Source: Paenibacillus sp. MMS20-IR301 (lineage in GTDB: Bacteria; Bacillota; Bacilli; Paenibacillales; Paenibacillaceae). Taken from it: a stretch of 64,000 nt of DNA. Made by a program: the position numbers and the translations under genes. The stretch is from NCBI RefSeq assembly GCF_032302195.1, contig NZ_CP135275.1, positions 2,232,001 to 2,296,000 on the forward strand, read 5' to 3'. The notes below the pieces were generated by a model, which did no database searches, was not told where the DNA came from, and saw only the letters and a list, made by a program, of their open reading frames with translations. This document shows, piece after piece, positions 44,877-53,470 of the stretch; positions within the stretch are counted from its first letter, which is position 1, and every line of letters starts with the position of its first letter.

Positions 44877-47309
44877 TCAGCGCTCCCTGTTCACCACATA
44901 ATTCATCAGATGCTTCAGGAATGGAACCGTACTGGGAATACCGCTTAGTGCATCAGTCGCCTGGCAATAATGCTCCCACATGGCCCGGCTGGCCCCATCC
45001 GTTCCCAGGACTGAAGCGAAATTCGATTTGTTGTTCGCAGCATCATTACCTACAGGTTTGCCGAGAAGCTGCATATCTCCTTCAACATCGAGCAGATCAT
45101 CCTTTATCTGAAAGGCAATTCCCATATGATAAGCAAATGTCTTCAGCGCTGACAGTTCCGTTTCACCGGCTCCGGCAAGCATAGCAGGCATAACCAGACA
45201 AGCTTCAAAGGCTACCCCTGTCTTGAAAAAGCATATCTGATTCAGCTGCTCAAGGCTGAGCTCTTTGCCTACAGCATCCAAGTCCATCACCTGGCCGGTG
45301 CACATCTCTTCTGCCTTCAGTGCCGAGTAGCGGATCAGGGCCAGAACCGTCTCCGGGAGGAAGCGGTGAAGTGAAGCCTGCTCGCCGATCGCCTTCTGAA
45401 TGAGATACAAGCCGGTTAACTCGGCAACCGCGCTGCTCTGTGCCTCATGCAGGGTCATCCGCCCTCTGCGGGTAGCCGCATTATCCTGGGAAGGCAGATC
45501 ATCAAAGATCAGCGAAGCGGTATGCATGTATTCCAGCGAGCGGAGAAGCGGCAGAAGCGCTGCACTTTCAAGGTTATATACCTTGACTCCCATGACCCAG
45601 GCCAGAATCGGCCGCATCCGTTTCGCATCTCCCTCAAGGCTGTAGTTCGCCGTATCCGTCAGCTGCCCAACTTTGGCAGGCTGTCCCTGCCTCCTGGTGA
45701 ATAACAGCTCATTGTTAATCAGGCTGCGGGCATGCTGGAAGGTGGCGGAGAATTCCTCCTGCTGCTGCGCATCCCTGCGCAAATGCTCAACCATCCGGTC
45801 CCGCAGCAGCTTATCGAAGAAATCCACTTCATCCGCTTTGCGTACCAGAGTCTGAACCAGCCGGTTAAGCTCTGGTATACCTGCGGTAAATATCCGCATC
45901 GTTTCATTATATTTATCTGCCCCAGCCCGTTCCTTGAACCGCTTAAGGCCGTTGATCGCCCGGTCCAGCATAACCTCCCGCACCTTGCTGCTGGAATTGT
46001 ATACGCCATGTATCAGATTGGCAATGACCGCCCAGTAGAGCTCGAAAGGATTGATCAGCTCCGGACGCTCCCGGTGATATTGTAAATAATACGTATAAGG
46101 GGTGACCGCTCCGTCTTTCATATCCTGGTCCATGTCCGCGAAATCATCGGCAAGCTGATTGTAGATACCGAAAAAGAATGTCCGGTCCGCAAAGCCTTCA
46201 TCCTCCGGAGCGCCTAGTACAGAGCGGGCAACCAGCCGTGAGGAGGACGATTTCAGAATGACCGGAATGTACAGCTCTTCGTTAGTGTAGTCAGCCTTAT
46301 CCAGCCTCTTGACGCGGTCGGTATCCTGGGCCTGAAAAAACACATACGACTGCCCAAAGAAACTGCTCTGTGCCTCGGGGTTCTGGGCAGCCTTAATATA
46401 TTCAAATGCCTCTGACAGCTCCGTGTGGATATATTGGATCAGCCGCATATTTCCGCCCTGCCAGCCGCCCAGCTGAGGCACATTACCGGTAAGGAGTGCT
46501 GTGCGGATCAGCTCTGAATACTGCGTTTTCTCCACAGCCGTCAGAATCTGCGAATCCAGTAAATCATCAACAAAAGGATAAGTCAGCCCGTAGGAATAAC
46601 CGAGCCGGAGCGCCTGATCCAGCCTGCGTGAACGCTCCGCAGCCGTAATCCCCTCATCCATCTCTTCCGTTACATGGAGAACTACGCCAACGATAATTTT
46701 AATCAGCTTGCGCTGGGCATGCTCGGCATTCATTCCTTCCGGAATATGTGCAGCAACGGCCCTTAGTTTGGCGAACAGCCAGATCACCGCCGGCTCTATC
46801 CCTTCCTTCTGTGCCCAGCGGTACACGCCGGCCGGATTCATGAAATCCGGCTCCCCGCCTTTGCCCGGGCTGACACTTTTCATCAGGTATTTGTCCAGAT
46901 CTTCAATGGTTCTCCTGATCCGCCGCTCAGTGTCCGGGGAGTCCAGTGCCCGGCCGAGATCCCGCAAATAAATATACGAGACACTCCGGTCCAGATAGTC
47001 CTCTAGTCTGCCTGTGTAACGGAGCCACTGGATATAGCGGTAATAATCGCGGGGTTCCGGCCTTTTTGTCCGCTGCGTCAGGAAGGACAGATCTGCAAAG
47101 CGGCGGAGATGCTTTTTTTTCCACTTATGAAAATCCCCGGTCAGCGCGGACACATACGATCGGTCCATAACCTGCCTGCAAAGTGCCGTGTAATACCCGA
47201 GCGCCTTCTGCTCGGCCTGCTGATACATGGCCCCGGGATGATCTCCCATTGATATATTCATATTATGCACAACCTCAGCTTCATATTGGGTAATCATGAT
47301 GTGATTCAT
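44877..47309 (-). CDS. Tandem isoprenyl-synthase-like protein: divergent N-terminal half, polyprenyl synthase C-terminal half
   Basis: 810 aa from ATG 47309; other in-frame ATGs at 47297 and 47261 are possible. Residues of about 530-800 are a full polyprenyl diphosphate synthase: KRMRPILAWVMGV, first Asp-rich motif LIFDDLPSQDNAATRRGR, FKTGVAFEACLVMPAMLAGA, and second motif FQIKDDLLDVEGDMQLLGKP. Residues 1-520 are all-helical and carry two acidic motifs in similar order (YPFVDDLLDSQIL near 250; YNQLADDFADMDQDMKDGAV near 385). This suggests a diverged second isoprenoid-synthase fold that could cyclise or transfer the prenyl chain. The activity is not established. It is divergent from a Fur-boxed siderophore binding protein. 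Confidence 0.75.
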   Translation of the reverse strand: MNHIMITQYEAEVVHNMNISMGDHPGAMYQQAEQKALGYYTALCRQVMDRSYVSALTGDFHKWKKKHLRRFADLSFLTQRTKRPEPRDYYRYIQWLRYTGRLEDYLDRSVSYIYLRDLGRALDSPDTERRIRRTIEDLDKYLMKSVSPGKGGEPDFMNPAGVYRWAQKEGIEPAVIWLFAKLRAVAAHIPEGMNAEHAQRKLIKIIVGVVLHVTEEMDEGITAAERSRRLDQALRLGYSYGLTYPFVDDLLDSQILTAVEKTQYSELIRTALLTGNVPQLGGWQGGNMRLIQYIHTELSEAFEYIKAAQNPEAQSSFFGQSYVFFQAQDTDRVKRLDKADYTNEELYIPVILKSSSSRLVARSVLGAPEDEGFADRTFFFGIYNQLADDFADMDQDMKDGAVTPYTYYLQYHRERPELINPFELYWAVIANLIHGVYNSSSKVREVMLDRAINGLKRFKERAGADKYNETMRIFTAGIPELNRLVQTLVRKADEVDFFDKLLRDRMVEHLRRDAQQQEEFSATFQHARSLINNELLFTRRQGQPAKVGQLTDTANYSLEGDAKRMRPILAWVMGVKVYNLESAALLPLLRSLEYMHTASLIFDDLPSQDNAATRRGRMTLHEAQSSAVAELTGLYLIQKAIGEQASLHRFLPETVLALIRYSALKAEEMCTGQVMDLDAVGKELSLEQLNQICFFKTGVAFEACLVMPAMLAGAGETELSALKTFAYHMGIAFQIKDDLLDVEGDMQLLGKPVGNDAANNKSNFASVLGTDGASRAMWEHYCQATDALSGIPSTVPFLKHLMNYVVNRER

Positions 47310-47389
47310 TCCTTGCGGATACTTTGCGGATCATGCTTGTTAACCTAATACGAATGAAGTGCAGTTTGGTTACGGAATCAAGATTAGGA

Positions 47390-47450
47390 TTGACAAACGG
47401 CCTGTAAACCTTTAAAGTTTTAACAGCTAGTTTACTGATAATGATTATCA
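47390..47450 (+). promoter_or_regulatory. Sigma-A promoter and Fur box of the siderophore uptake operon
   Basis: TTGACA (47390-47395), 17 bp, TAAAGT (47413-47418), then TGATAATGATTATCA (47436-47450), a perfect 7-1-7 Fur site over the early transcribed region. It lies in the 170-bp gap to the divergent prenyl-synthase-like gene and may control both. Confidence 0.8.
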
Positions 47451-47480
47451 ATTTCATATTTGAAAGGGAGATTATCTGAA

Positions 47481-48452
47481 ATGAAAAAAGCTTTGCTGCC
47501 TCTACTAGTTCTGACCCTCCTGCTTCTAAGTGCCTGCGGCAACAATGGAAGTAACTCTGCAGGCAACAACGCCGGCACAGCAAGTCCCGCTCCGGAAGCA
47601 ACTGCAAGTGCAGCTGCTGATGCGGAGGGCAGCAACTCGGGTACTATTACCTACCAGTCTGAGAACGGTCCGCTCGAAGTCCCTGCCCAGCCTCAGCGTG
47701 TTATTGCCCTGGCCGGATACGCCGGTAACCTGCTGGCGCTGGATGTTCCCCTTGTCGGTGTGGATACCTATGTCAAGGCAAATCCTAAATTCCAGGAGCA
47801 ATTAAAGGATATTCCTGAAGTCTCCGACGAGAATTTGGAAAGCATTCTAAATCTCAAACCTGACCTGATCATCGCTTCATCTGATACTAAGAACTTAGAT
47901 AAATTGAAGCAAATTGCCCCGGTAGTCACCTATACATACAACAAAGTCGATTATCTGAATCAGATTCTGGAAATCGGCAAAGCCGTGAACCAGGAGCAGA
48001 AGGCGGCAGACTGGATTGCCAGCTTCACTGAACGCGCCAAAGCGGCAGGCGAAGAAATCAAAGCCAAAATCGGTGCCGAGAGTACGATTACTGTCATCGA
48101 AGGTGACGCCAAAGCGCTCTATACTTTCGGCAGCGGCTGGGGACGCGGTACAGAAATCATCTATCAGGCTATGGGCCTGAAAATGCAGGATAAGGTAAAA
48201 GAAATGACAGCTAAAGACGGATATTACGACTTGTCGCTCGAAGTTCTGCCGGATTATATGGGGGACTATGTAATCTACAGTAAAGATCCCGCCGGGGACG
48301 CCTCCTTCCAGGAGACTTCAACCTATAAGGAAATCCCTGCTGTCAAGAATGGCCATGTCTATGAAATAGATGCTACCACCTTCTATTTCAATGATGCCCT
48401 CTCACTTGATTATCAGCTTGATTTCATCAGCAAATCCCTGCTGGGAAATTAA
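47481..48452 (+). CDS. Iron-siderophore ABC transporter substrate-binding lipoprotein
   Basis: 323 aa from ATG 47481 (AAAGGGAG ten bases upstream). The signal MKKALLPLLVLTLLLLSAC gives Cys 19, followed by an Asn/Gly/Ala-rich spacer. The FecB/FhuD-like domain begins AQPQRVIALAGYAGNLLALD, with LESILNLKPDLIIASSD between the lobes. It resembles YfiY/YclQ-type hydroxamate or carboxylate siderophore receptors. It is the first gene of an operon with two FecCD permeases; a terminator at 48476 would reduce read-through to them. Confidence 0.9.
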   Translation: MKKALLPLLVLTLLLLSACGNNGSNSAGNNAGTASPAPEATASAAADAEGSNSGTITYQSENGPLEVPAQPQRVIALAGYAGNLLALDVPLVGVDTYVKANPKFQEQLKDIPEVSDENLESILNLKPDLIIASSDTKNLDKLKQIAPVVTYTYNKVDYLNQILEIGKAVNQEQKAADWIASFTERAKAAGEEIKAKIGAESTITVIEGDAKALYTFGSGWGRGTEIIYQAMGLKMQDKVKEMTAKDGYYDLSLEVLPDYMGDYVIYSKDPAGDASFQETSTYKEIPAVKNGHVYEIDATTFYFNDALSLDYQLDFISKSLLGN

Positions 48453-48475
48453 TCATTCAGCATATGAAGCCAGAG

Positions 48476-48500
48476 CCCCACTTTGTGGGGTTTATTTTTC
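48476..48500 (+). terminator. Terminator after the siderophore-binding gene
   Basis: CCCCAC / GTGGGG hairpin followed by TTTATTTTTC. It lets the binding protein be made in excess over the permeases. Confidence 0.75.
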
Positions 48501-48546
48501 GATATTACAATGTATACAGTCTCGTGCAAACTGCTAATAGAAACGG

Positions 48547-49578
48547 ATGATCGAAATGAAAACACAAGCCCGGCGCAAGCCCCTAAATTATTCTTATACG
48601 CTTAAGCTGCTTATCAGTATGATTATATTTGTGGCCATGTTTGCAGTGGCGATCAGACTCGGCGCGAAAAATGTCTCCCTCTCCGATATTTGGAGCGCGG
48701 TATTCCAGCCGGAGCAGGCCGGCGGGGATATTTCCATCATCCGCGAGCTCCGGTTGCCCCGCGAGGTTGGCGCTGTTCTCGTAGGAGCCGCCCTGGCTGT
48801 GGCCGGGGCGATTATGCAGGGACTGACCCGTAATCCGCTCGCAGACCCCGGACTGCTCGGCCTTACTGCGGGGGCCAATGCGGCGCTGGCGGTCAGCTTT
48901 GCTTTTATACCTGCGATCGGCTATTTCGGCATCATGCTCGCCTGCTTCATCGGCGCGGCCTGCGGGGTTATGCTGGTGTTCGGCATTGCCGCTCTGCGCA
49001 GGCAGAACCTGTCCCCCTTGCGGATGGTACTGGCCGGTTCGGCCGTGTCCGCCCTGCTGACCGCTGTGGCTGAAGGAATCAGCCTGCAGTTCAAGATCTC
49101 CAAGAATGTATCCATGTGGACATCCGGCGGACTGGTCGGGACCACCTGGGGGCAAATCCAGTTTATCACTCCTGTAATTGCAATAAGCCTTATATTCGCG
49201 TTTGGTTTATCGCGCCAGCTGACCATTCTCAGCCTCAACGAAGGCACTGCGGTGGGTCTAGGGCTTAAGACAACCCAGATCAAGCTCATCCTTTATGTAT
49301 TAATTACTCTGCTGGCCGGAGCCTCAGTTGCCCTTGTGGGCAATGTGGCATTCATCGGTCTGATGATTCCCCATCTTGTACGGCTGTTTGCCGGAACCGA
49401 TTACCGGGCTATTCTGCCGTTAGCAGCAGTTACCGGTGCAACCTTTATGTTATTCGCCGATACGTTCGGCCGGATGATCAATGTTCCGTTTGAAACCCCG
49501 GTCGTCGCTATTGTAGCTATGCTGGGCTTGCCTTTCTTCCTGTTTATTGTCCGTAAAGGAGTGCGGTCCTTCTCATGA
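48547..49578 (+). CDS. FecCD-type siderophore ABC permease (first of pair)
   Basis: 343 aa, about nine or ten helices. FecCD hallmarks are IIRELRLPREVGAVLVGAAL, GAIMQGLTRNPLADPGLLGL and IGLMIPHLVRLFAGTDYR. It forms a heterodimeric channel with the next gene, which overlaps by 4 bp. No ATPase gene follows, so a shared ATPase encoded elsewhere is expected (as YusV in B. subtilis). Confidence 0.93.
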   Translation: MIEMKTQARRKPLNYSYTLKLLISMIIFVAMFAVAIRLGAKNVSLSDIWSAVFQPEQAGGDISIIRELRLPREVGAVLVGAALAVAGAIMQGLTRNPLADPGLLGLTAGANAALAVSFAFIPAIGYFGIMLACFIGAACGVMLVFGIAALRRQNLSPLRMVLAGSAVSALLTAVAEGISLQFKISKNVSMWTSGGLVGTTWGQIQFITPVIAISLIFAFGLSRQLTILSLNEGTAVGLGLKTTQIKLILYVLITLLAGASVALVGNVAFIGLMIPHLVRLFAGTDYRAILPLAAVTGATFMLFADTFGRMINVPFETPVVAIVAMLGLPFFLFIVRKGVRSFS

Positions 49579-50588
49579 AAACTTCCCGCAAGTATACAAA
49601 ACAACCGTTGATCCTCCTGCTCCTTATGCTGCTTATTCTGGCAACTATTATTATCGGGATCGGCATCGGTTCTTCCCCTGTCTCCTACAGCAGGCTGCTT
49701 CCGACCATCCTCGGCCATGGACAATTTGAAGACAATTTCGTGCTCTTCTCCATCCGCCTCCCGCGGATTCTGATTACTCTGCTTGCGGGAATGGCCCTGG
49801 CCTTATCCGGTGCTATCCTGCAGGGGATAACCCGCAATGAGCTGGCTGATCCGGGAATCATCGGCCTGAATGCCGGTGCCGGGGTCGGAGTTACCGTATT
49901 CTTCATCTTTGCACCGATTGACACTGGCTCCTTCGTCTATATGATACCGCTGATGGCCTTTGCGGGAGCCTTGATTACAGCACTGCTAATCTATGTATTC
50001 TCATATACCCGGAGTGACGGGGTGCAGCCGGTCAGGCTGGTTATTACCGGTGTCGGCTTCTCCATGGCTCTCTCCGGCGTTATGATTGTGCTGATCTCCT
50101 CTGTCGACCGGACCAAGGTGGATTTCATCGCCAAATGGCTGGCCGGAACCGTATGGGGAACCGATTGGCCCTTCGTGCTGGCACTGCTGCCCTGGCTGAT
50201 TCTCTTGATCCCTTATGCGTTATATAAGTCCCGGGCGCTGAACCTGCTCGCCTTGAATGAGCCTACTGCTGTAGGTGCGGGAGTCGCCGTATCCCGAGAC
50301 CGGATTCTGCTTATGCTGGCCGCAGTTGCCCTGGCCGCTTCAGCCGTGTCCATGACCGGTGGCATCGCCTTTATCGGCCTGATGGCCCCGCATATTGCAA
50401 GAAGCCTGGTCGGGCCAAGACATCAGCAGTTTGTGCCGGTATCCATCCTGATCGGCGGCTGGCTGCTGCTGCTGGCTGATACCATTGGGCGTAACCTGTC
50501 CCAGCCGGCCGGCATTGCTGCCGGAATTATGGTTGCATTTATCGGTGCTCCTTATTTCCTGTATTTATTATTGAAGAAAGAAGGGTAG
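49575..50588 (+). CDS. FecCD-type siderophore ABC permease (second of pair)
   Basis: 337 aa from ATG 49575, which overlaps the preceding stop. Signatures are SIRLPRILITLLAGMALALS, GAILQGITRNELADPGIIGL, AFIGLMAPHIARSLVGPRHQ and QPAGIAAGIMVAFIGAPYFL. It is the second half of the permease heterodimer and the last gene of the siderophore uptake unit. Confidence 0.93.
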   Translation: MKTSRKYTKQPLILLLLMLLILATIIIGIGIGSSPVSYSRLLPTILGHGQFEDNFVLFSIRLPRILITLLAGMALALSGAILQGITRNELADPGIIGLNAGAGVGVTVFFIFAPIDTGSFVYMIPLMAFAGALITALLIYVFSYTRSDGVQPVRLVITGVGFSMALSGVMIVLISSVDRTKVDFIAKWLAGTVWGTDWPFVLALLPWLILLIPYALYKSRALNLLALNEPTAVGAGVAVSRDRILLMLAAVALAASAVSMTGGIAFIGLMAPHIARSLVGPRHQQFVPVSILIGGWLLLLADTIGRNLSQPAGIAAGIMVAFIGAPYFLYLLLKKEG

Positions 50589-50589
50589 A

Positions 50590-50610
50590 GCTCCTACGCA
50601 TAATAGGAGC
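50590..50610 (+). terminator. Short hairpin after the permease pair
   Basis: GCTCCTA / TAGGAGC stem directly behind the stop. It has no T-run, so it is a weak call. Confidence 0.35.
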
Positions 50611-50650
50611 GCTCTCCTGTGCCGGCAAGTCTATTCTAATTCTTAAGCTA

Positions 50651-51022
50651 CTATATCAGACGATATCCTGCAGGAAGCTTGCCGGTACGCTGAATAGCAC
50701 GTACCTGTGCCGCGGTCAGCCGCTGATTGGTTGCTATAAGGGATTCAACATCCCCTTTCCGCAGTATATCATCCAGTTCGCTGATGCTGCGGTTGCCGCG
50801 CAGAATAACAAAGTTATCCCGGAAACGGGAACGGTCAAATAAAACAAGCGTCGCATCCGGACTGGTAGAGAAGAATTTCAAGCTCTCTATACCGGTAAGC
50901 ACAGAGTCCACATCCGGCATGCCAAGGTTGCCGCGGTAGGTTCTGCGCAGCCCCCGGAAATCCTCCTCACTGAACACTCTTAATCTCGGATATACGGCAG
51001 CTGCCGCTTTAGCTGTAATCAT
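50651..51022 (-). CDS. Small protein with beta/gamma-crystallin-like repeat
   Basis: 123 aa from ATG 51022 (GGAGGGG upstream). The segment ATLVLFDRSRFRDNFVILRG followed by NRSISELDDIL resembles the Greek-key motif of beta/gamma-crystallins (aromatic, basic-x-Gly-like turn, Asp-Leu). The C-terminus (LTAAQVRAIQRTGKLPAGYR) is a separate short helix. It has no signal peptide. Function unknown; such proteins in spore-formers are sometimes Ca2+-binding or coat-associated. It converges on the FecCD operon. Confidence 0.5.
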   Translation of the reverse strand: MITAKAAAAVYPRLRVFSEEDFRGLRRTYRGNLGMPDVDSVLTGIESLKFFSTSPDATLVLFDRSRFRDNFVILRGNRSISELDDILRKGDVESLIATNQRLTAAQVRAIQRTGKLPAGYRLI

Positions 51023-51190
51023 CCTGTACCCCTCCCTGCTAATTGGCGTCGTCCCTGACAGGAAACCGCCTGCTGTAACATATGCAGCCAGCAGAGAAGC
51101 TGCTAAGGCCCAAGTCTATCGCAGTATTTACCAGCTAATAGCAGGCCAGGCGGATTACAGCCTCTTCAGTACTTGCTGTAAAACGCAGCG

Positions 51191-51238
51191 AAAAAATCCC
51201 ATGCGCCGCAGATGTGGCTGCATGGGATTTTTTTAATA
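51191..51238. terminator. Strong bidirectional terminator
   Basis: AAAAAATCCCATGC / GCATGGGATTTTTTT stem, just beyond the stop of the binding-protein gene 51245-52834. The 170 bp between it and 51022 holds the leader of the crystallin-like gene and no other feature. Confidence 0.85.
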
Positions 51239-51244
51239 CTCTGA

Positions 51245-52834
51245 TTACTGGCCGGAATTAGCCAGGAATTCATCAATCTGACGTTGAACCTCTGCGATAA
51301 TAGTGTCGATACCGGCCGCCTTCACCTGAGCTTGAAGCTTAGCCAGCCCGGCGTCTACATCCTTCACTGACCCGTATTCCAGCGGAATACCATATTGCAG
51401 CATCACATTGCCTACATTCGCTACCTCTGTCTTTACCTTGCTGTTATCGAACACAAAGGTTTCCAGCGGGTAATGATACACCTCGCCTTCCCATTTCTTG
51501 GTCAGCGCATTCCCTTCATCCGGGAACGCAGAGTTATCACGGTTCAGCGGGGAATTAAAGCCCCAATTGGAGAATCCGGTATAATTGGCGTTTTTCTCGG
51601 CATTGGTAAATTTATCGTCGCCAACCGGATTGTAATGTACAGCCGTAATCCCATTCATAATAAGATCATGGAGTTCCTTATCATTCTGCAGCAAATCTAC
51701 TACCATGAGCGAACGCTCCGGATACTTGGATGTCGCATGGATGGCTACCCCGTTCTGCGTAGATACGGCAACCGACTTCTTCTTGTCCGGTGTAACATCG
51801 GCCAAAGCCAGCTCATATGGTGAATTCTTCTCCCGCAGATCGGTCATCAGGATCCCAAGCGTACCCAGGTTGTGAGAGATAGATGCGGTCTTTCCGGCAC
51901 GGAACTCCTGCTGGTGATCCAGCTTGCTGTTCAGCGCACTCTTCGACCAGGCATTGTGATCTGCCAGATCTTTGTAATAATAGACAAGCTCCTTGAATTC
52001 CGGAGTTTCATATACATTGAATACCTTGCCTGCCGGATCATCCAGCTTGAAGCCGATCGGCAAATCAAAGTCGAACATATTCCATTCATTCTGCTGCTTC
52101 AGCAGGACCCGGTCCAGATTGTGCAGCTTCCAGTCCCCCGTCTCCGGTACAAAAGGTGTAACCCCCTGCTCCTTCTCGGCCACAGTCTTCAGATAGTTTG
52201 CATAAGCTTCCGGGCTGTTGATTTCCGGGAGGTTATATTTCTTACGCAGATCCTCGCGGTACAGGATCAGCTTCTCTACCGTTTCCCCGCGGTTTTGCGG
52301 AACCATATAGAGCTTGCCGTTTACTTTGGCCTGCCCCCAGCCTACCTCGGGCATCGCTTCCCAGGTCTGCGGCGCATACTTCTGCAGCATCTCGTCGGTC
52401 AGCTCCAGAAAACCTCCCTTAAGTGCCTGATCATTATAGCCGGCCCAGTTGGCGGCATAGATCAGATCGAAGTCCTCATTGGCTGCCAGCTTGAGCGGAT
52501 ATTTCTGCGCCCAGTCTGACCAGTCCAGGAACTCTCCTTCAAGGGTAGCATTGATTTTCTCCTTGAGTTTCTTGTTAATCTCTCCGAATACCAGGTCATA
52601 ATCAACAGGTTTCGGTCCTACAAAAATCATCTTCAGGGTTACTGGCTGGGATGTGTCTACGGTGCCGGAATCTCCCGCTGGCTGGGCATTAGCCCCGCCG
52701 GCATCTGCCGTTGCTGCGGGAGCCTGCGTCTCCGCCGCATTTCCTCCGCTATTGCCGTTTCCCCCGCCGCATGCTGCAAGCAAAGAAACCATCAGAATTC
52801 CAGACATGAGTGATAATCTTTTCTTCTTGTTCAC
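51245..52834 (-). CDS. Orphan extracellular solute-binding lipoprotein (LipO-like, sugar type)
   Basis: 529 aa from GTG 52834 behind GGGGGGAAG. Lipobox LAAC (Cys 22), followed by a Gly/Asn/Ala-rich linker. The body is a family 1 solute-binding protein (LAANEDFDLIYAANWAGYND; GKLYMVPQNRGETVEKLILY) with a C-terminal region like DUF3502 of Paenibacillus/Bacillus LipO (QYGIPLEYGSVKDVDAGLAK). Such proteins usually serve oligosaccharide importers, but no permease or ATPase is adjacent. A cre-like site lies upstream. Confidence 0.85.
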   Translation of the reverse strand: MNKKKRLSLMSGILMVSLLAACGGGNGNSGGNAAETQAPAATADAGGANAQPAGDSGTVDTSQPVTLKMIFVGPKPVDYDLVFGEINKKLKEKINATLEGEFLDWSDWAQKYPLKLAANEDFDLIYAANWAGYNDQALKGGFLELTDEMLQKYAPQTWEAMPEVGWGQAKVNGKLYMVPQNRGETVEKLILYREDLRKKYNLPEINSPEAYANYLKTVAEKEQGVTPFVPETGDWKLHNLDRVLLKQQNEWNMFDFDLPIGFKLDDPAGKVFNVYETPEFKELVYYYKDLADHNAWSKSALNSKLDHQQEFRAGKTASISHNLGTLGILMTDLREKNSPYELALADVTPDKKKSVAVSTQNGVAIHATSKYPERSLMVVDLLQNDKELHDLIMNGITAVHYNPVGDDKFTNAEKNANYTGFSNWGFNSPLNRDNSAFPDEGNALTKKWEGEVYHYPLETFVFDNSKVKTEVANVGNVMLQYGIPLEYGSVKDVDAGLAKLQAQVKAAGIDTIIAEVQRQIDEFLANSGQ

Positions 52835-52859
52835 TTGTTCTTCCCCCCAGCAGATGTTG

Positions 52860-52873
52860 TGTAATCGCTTACA
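52860..52873. promoter_or_regulatory. cre-like catabolite site
   Basis: TGTAATCGCTTACA differs from the cre consensus TGWAARCGNTWNCA at one position. It is 26 bp upstream of the binding-protein start, where CcpA or a LacI-family repressor could block transcription. The rest of 52874-53085 shows no further feature. Confidence 0.5.
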
Positions 52874-53085
52874 AGTACAGTATATATAATATTTCTTGTC
52901 ATTCTAATATAGGCGATCAACGATAATGCATACTTTTGCAACGACTTTCAGGGAAGCTAGAAAGAAAAAACGGCAGCTGTACAAACAGCCATTAGTAGGC
53001 TGAATTGACAGTGCCGCTTCCTATAAACCTGTTGTTCTATTATCACAGTCCGGTAACCGGACGTTAATGCTGCTTACATAGCTGC

Positions 53086-53385
53086 TTATTTCTCCAGGAA
53101 TCCGGTAGAAGGGTTGGTGATAAAGAAACCTGGCTGGGGAACATGGAAATATTGAATCCAGACCCCGTCGAGCAGCGGCTCGCGTGAATCCAGCAATACG
53201 TCGATATCCTTGTCCGTAGCTACAATCTCGTCATGCTCAGCAGGAGTATCCAGGATTACATCATAATGTCCATGGTTGCCGTGATTTTGAGTGATGACTA
53301 CACGGATCTTTTTTCCTTCTGCTTCCGGACTGTTCAGCATTTCCTTTAACACTTTGGCTGCATTGCGGTTAATTTTAAGTTTCAT
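53086..53385 (-). CDS. HesB/IscA-like small protein without the cysteines
   Basis: 99 aa. KINRNAAKVLKEML, RVVITQNHGNHGHYDVILDT and LLDGVWIQYFHVPQPGFFIT match the HesB-like core fold annotated as iron-sulfur biosynthesis domain in Bacillaceae and Paenibacillus. The three Fe-S-carrying Cys of IscA/SufA are absent, and His residues are abundant instead. A classical scaffold function is therefore unlikely. Monocistronic. Confidence 0.7.
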   Translation of the reverse strand: MKLKINRNAAKVLKEMLNSPEAEGKKIRVVITQNHGNHGHYDVILDTPAEHDEIVATDKDIDVLLDSREPLLDGVWIQYFHVPQPGFFITNPSTGFLEK

Positions 53386-53470
53386 CTTCCAGCGACCTCT
53401 ATTCTGCTTAATTTACAATAAGACATTCATTATAACATAAACTAAGCAGCTATATATAATTCAGCCGGAT

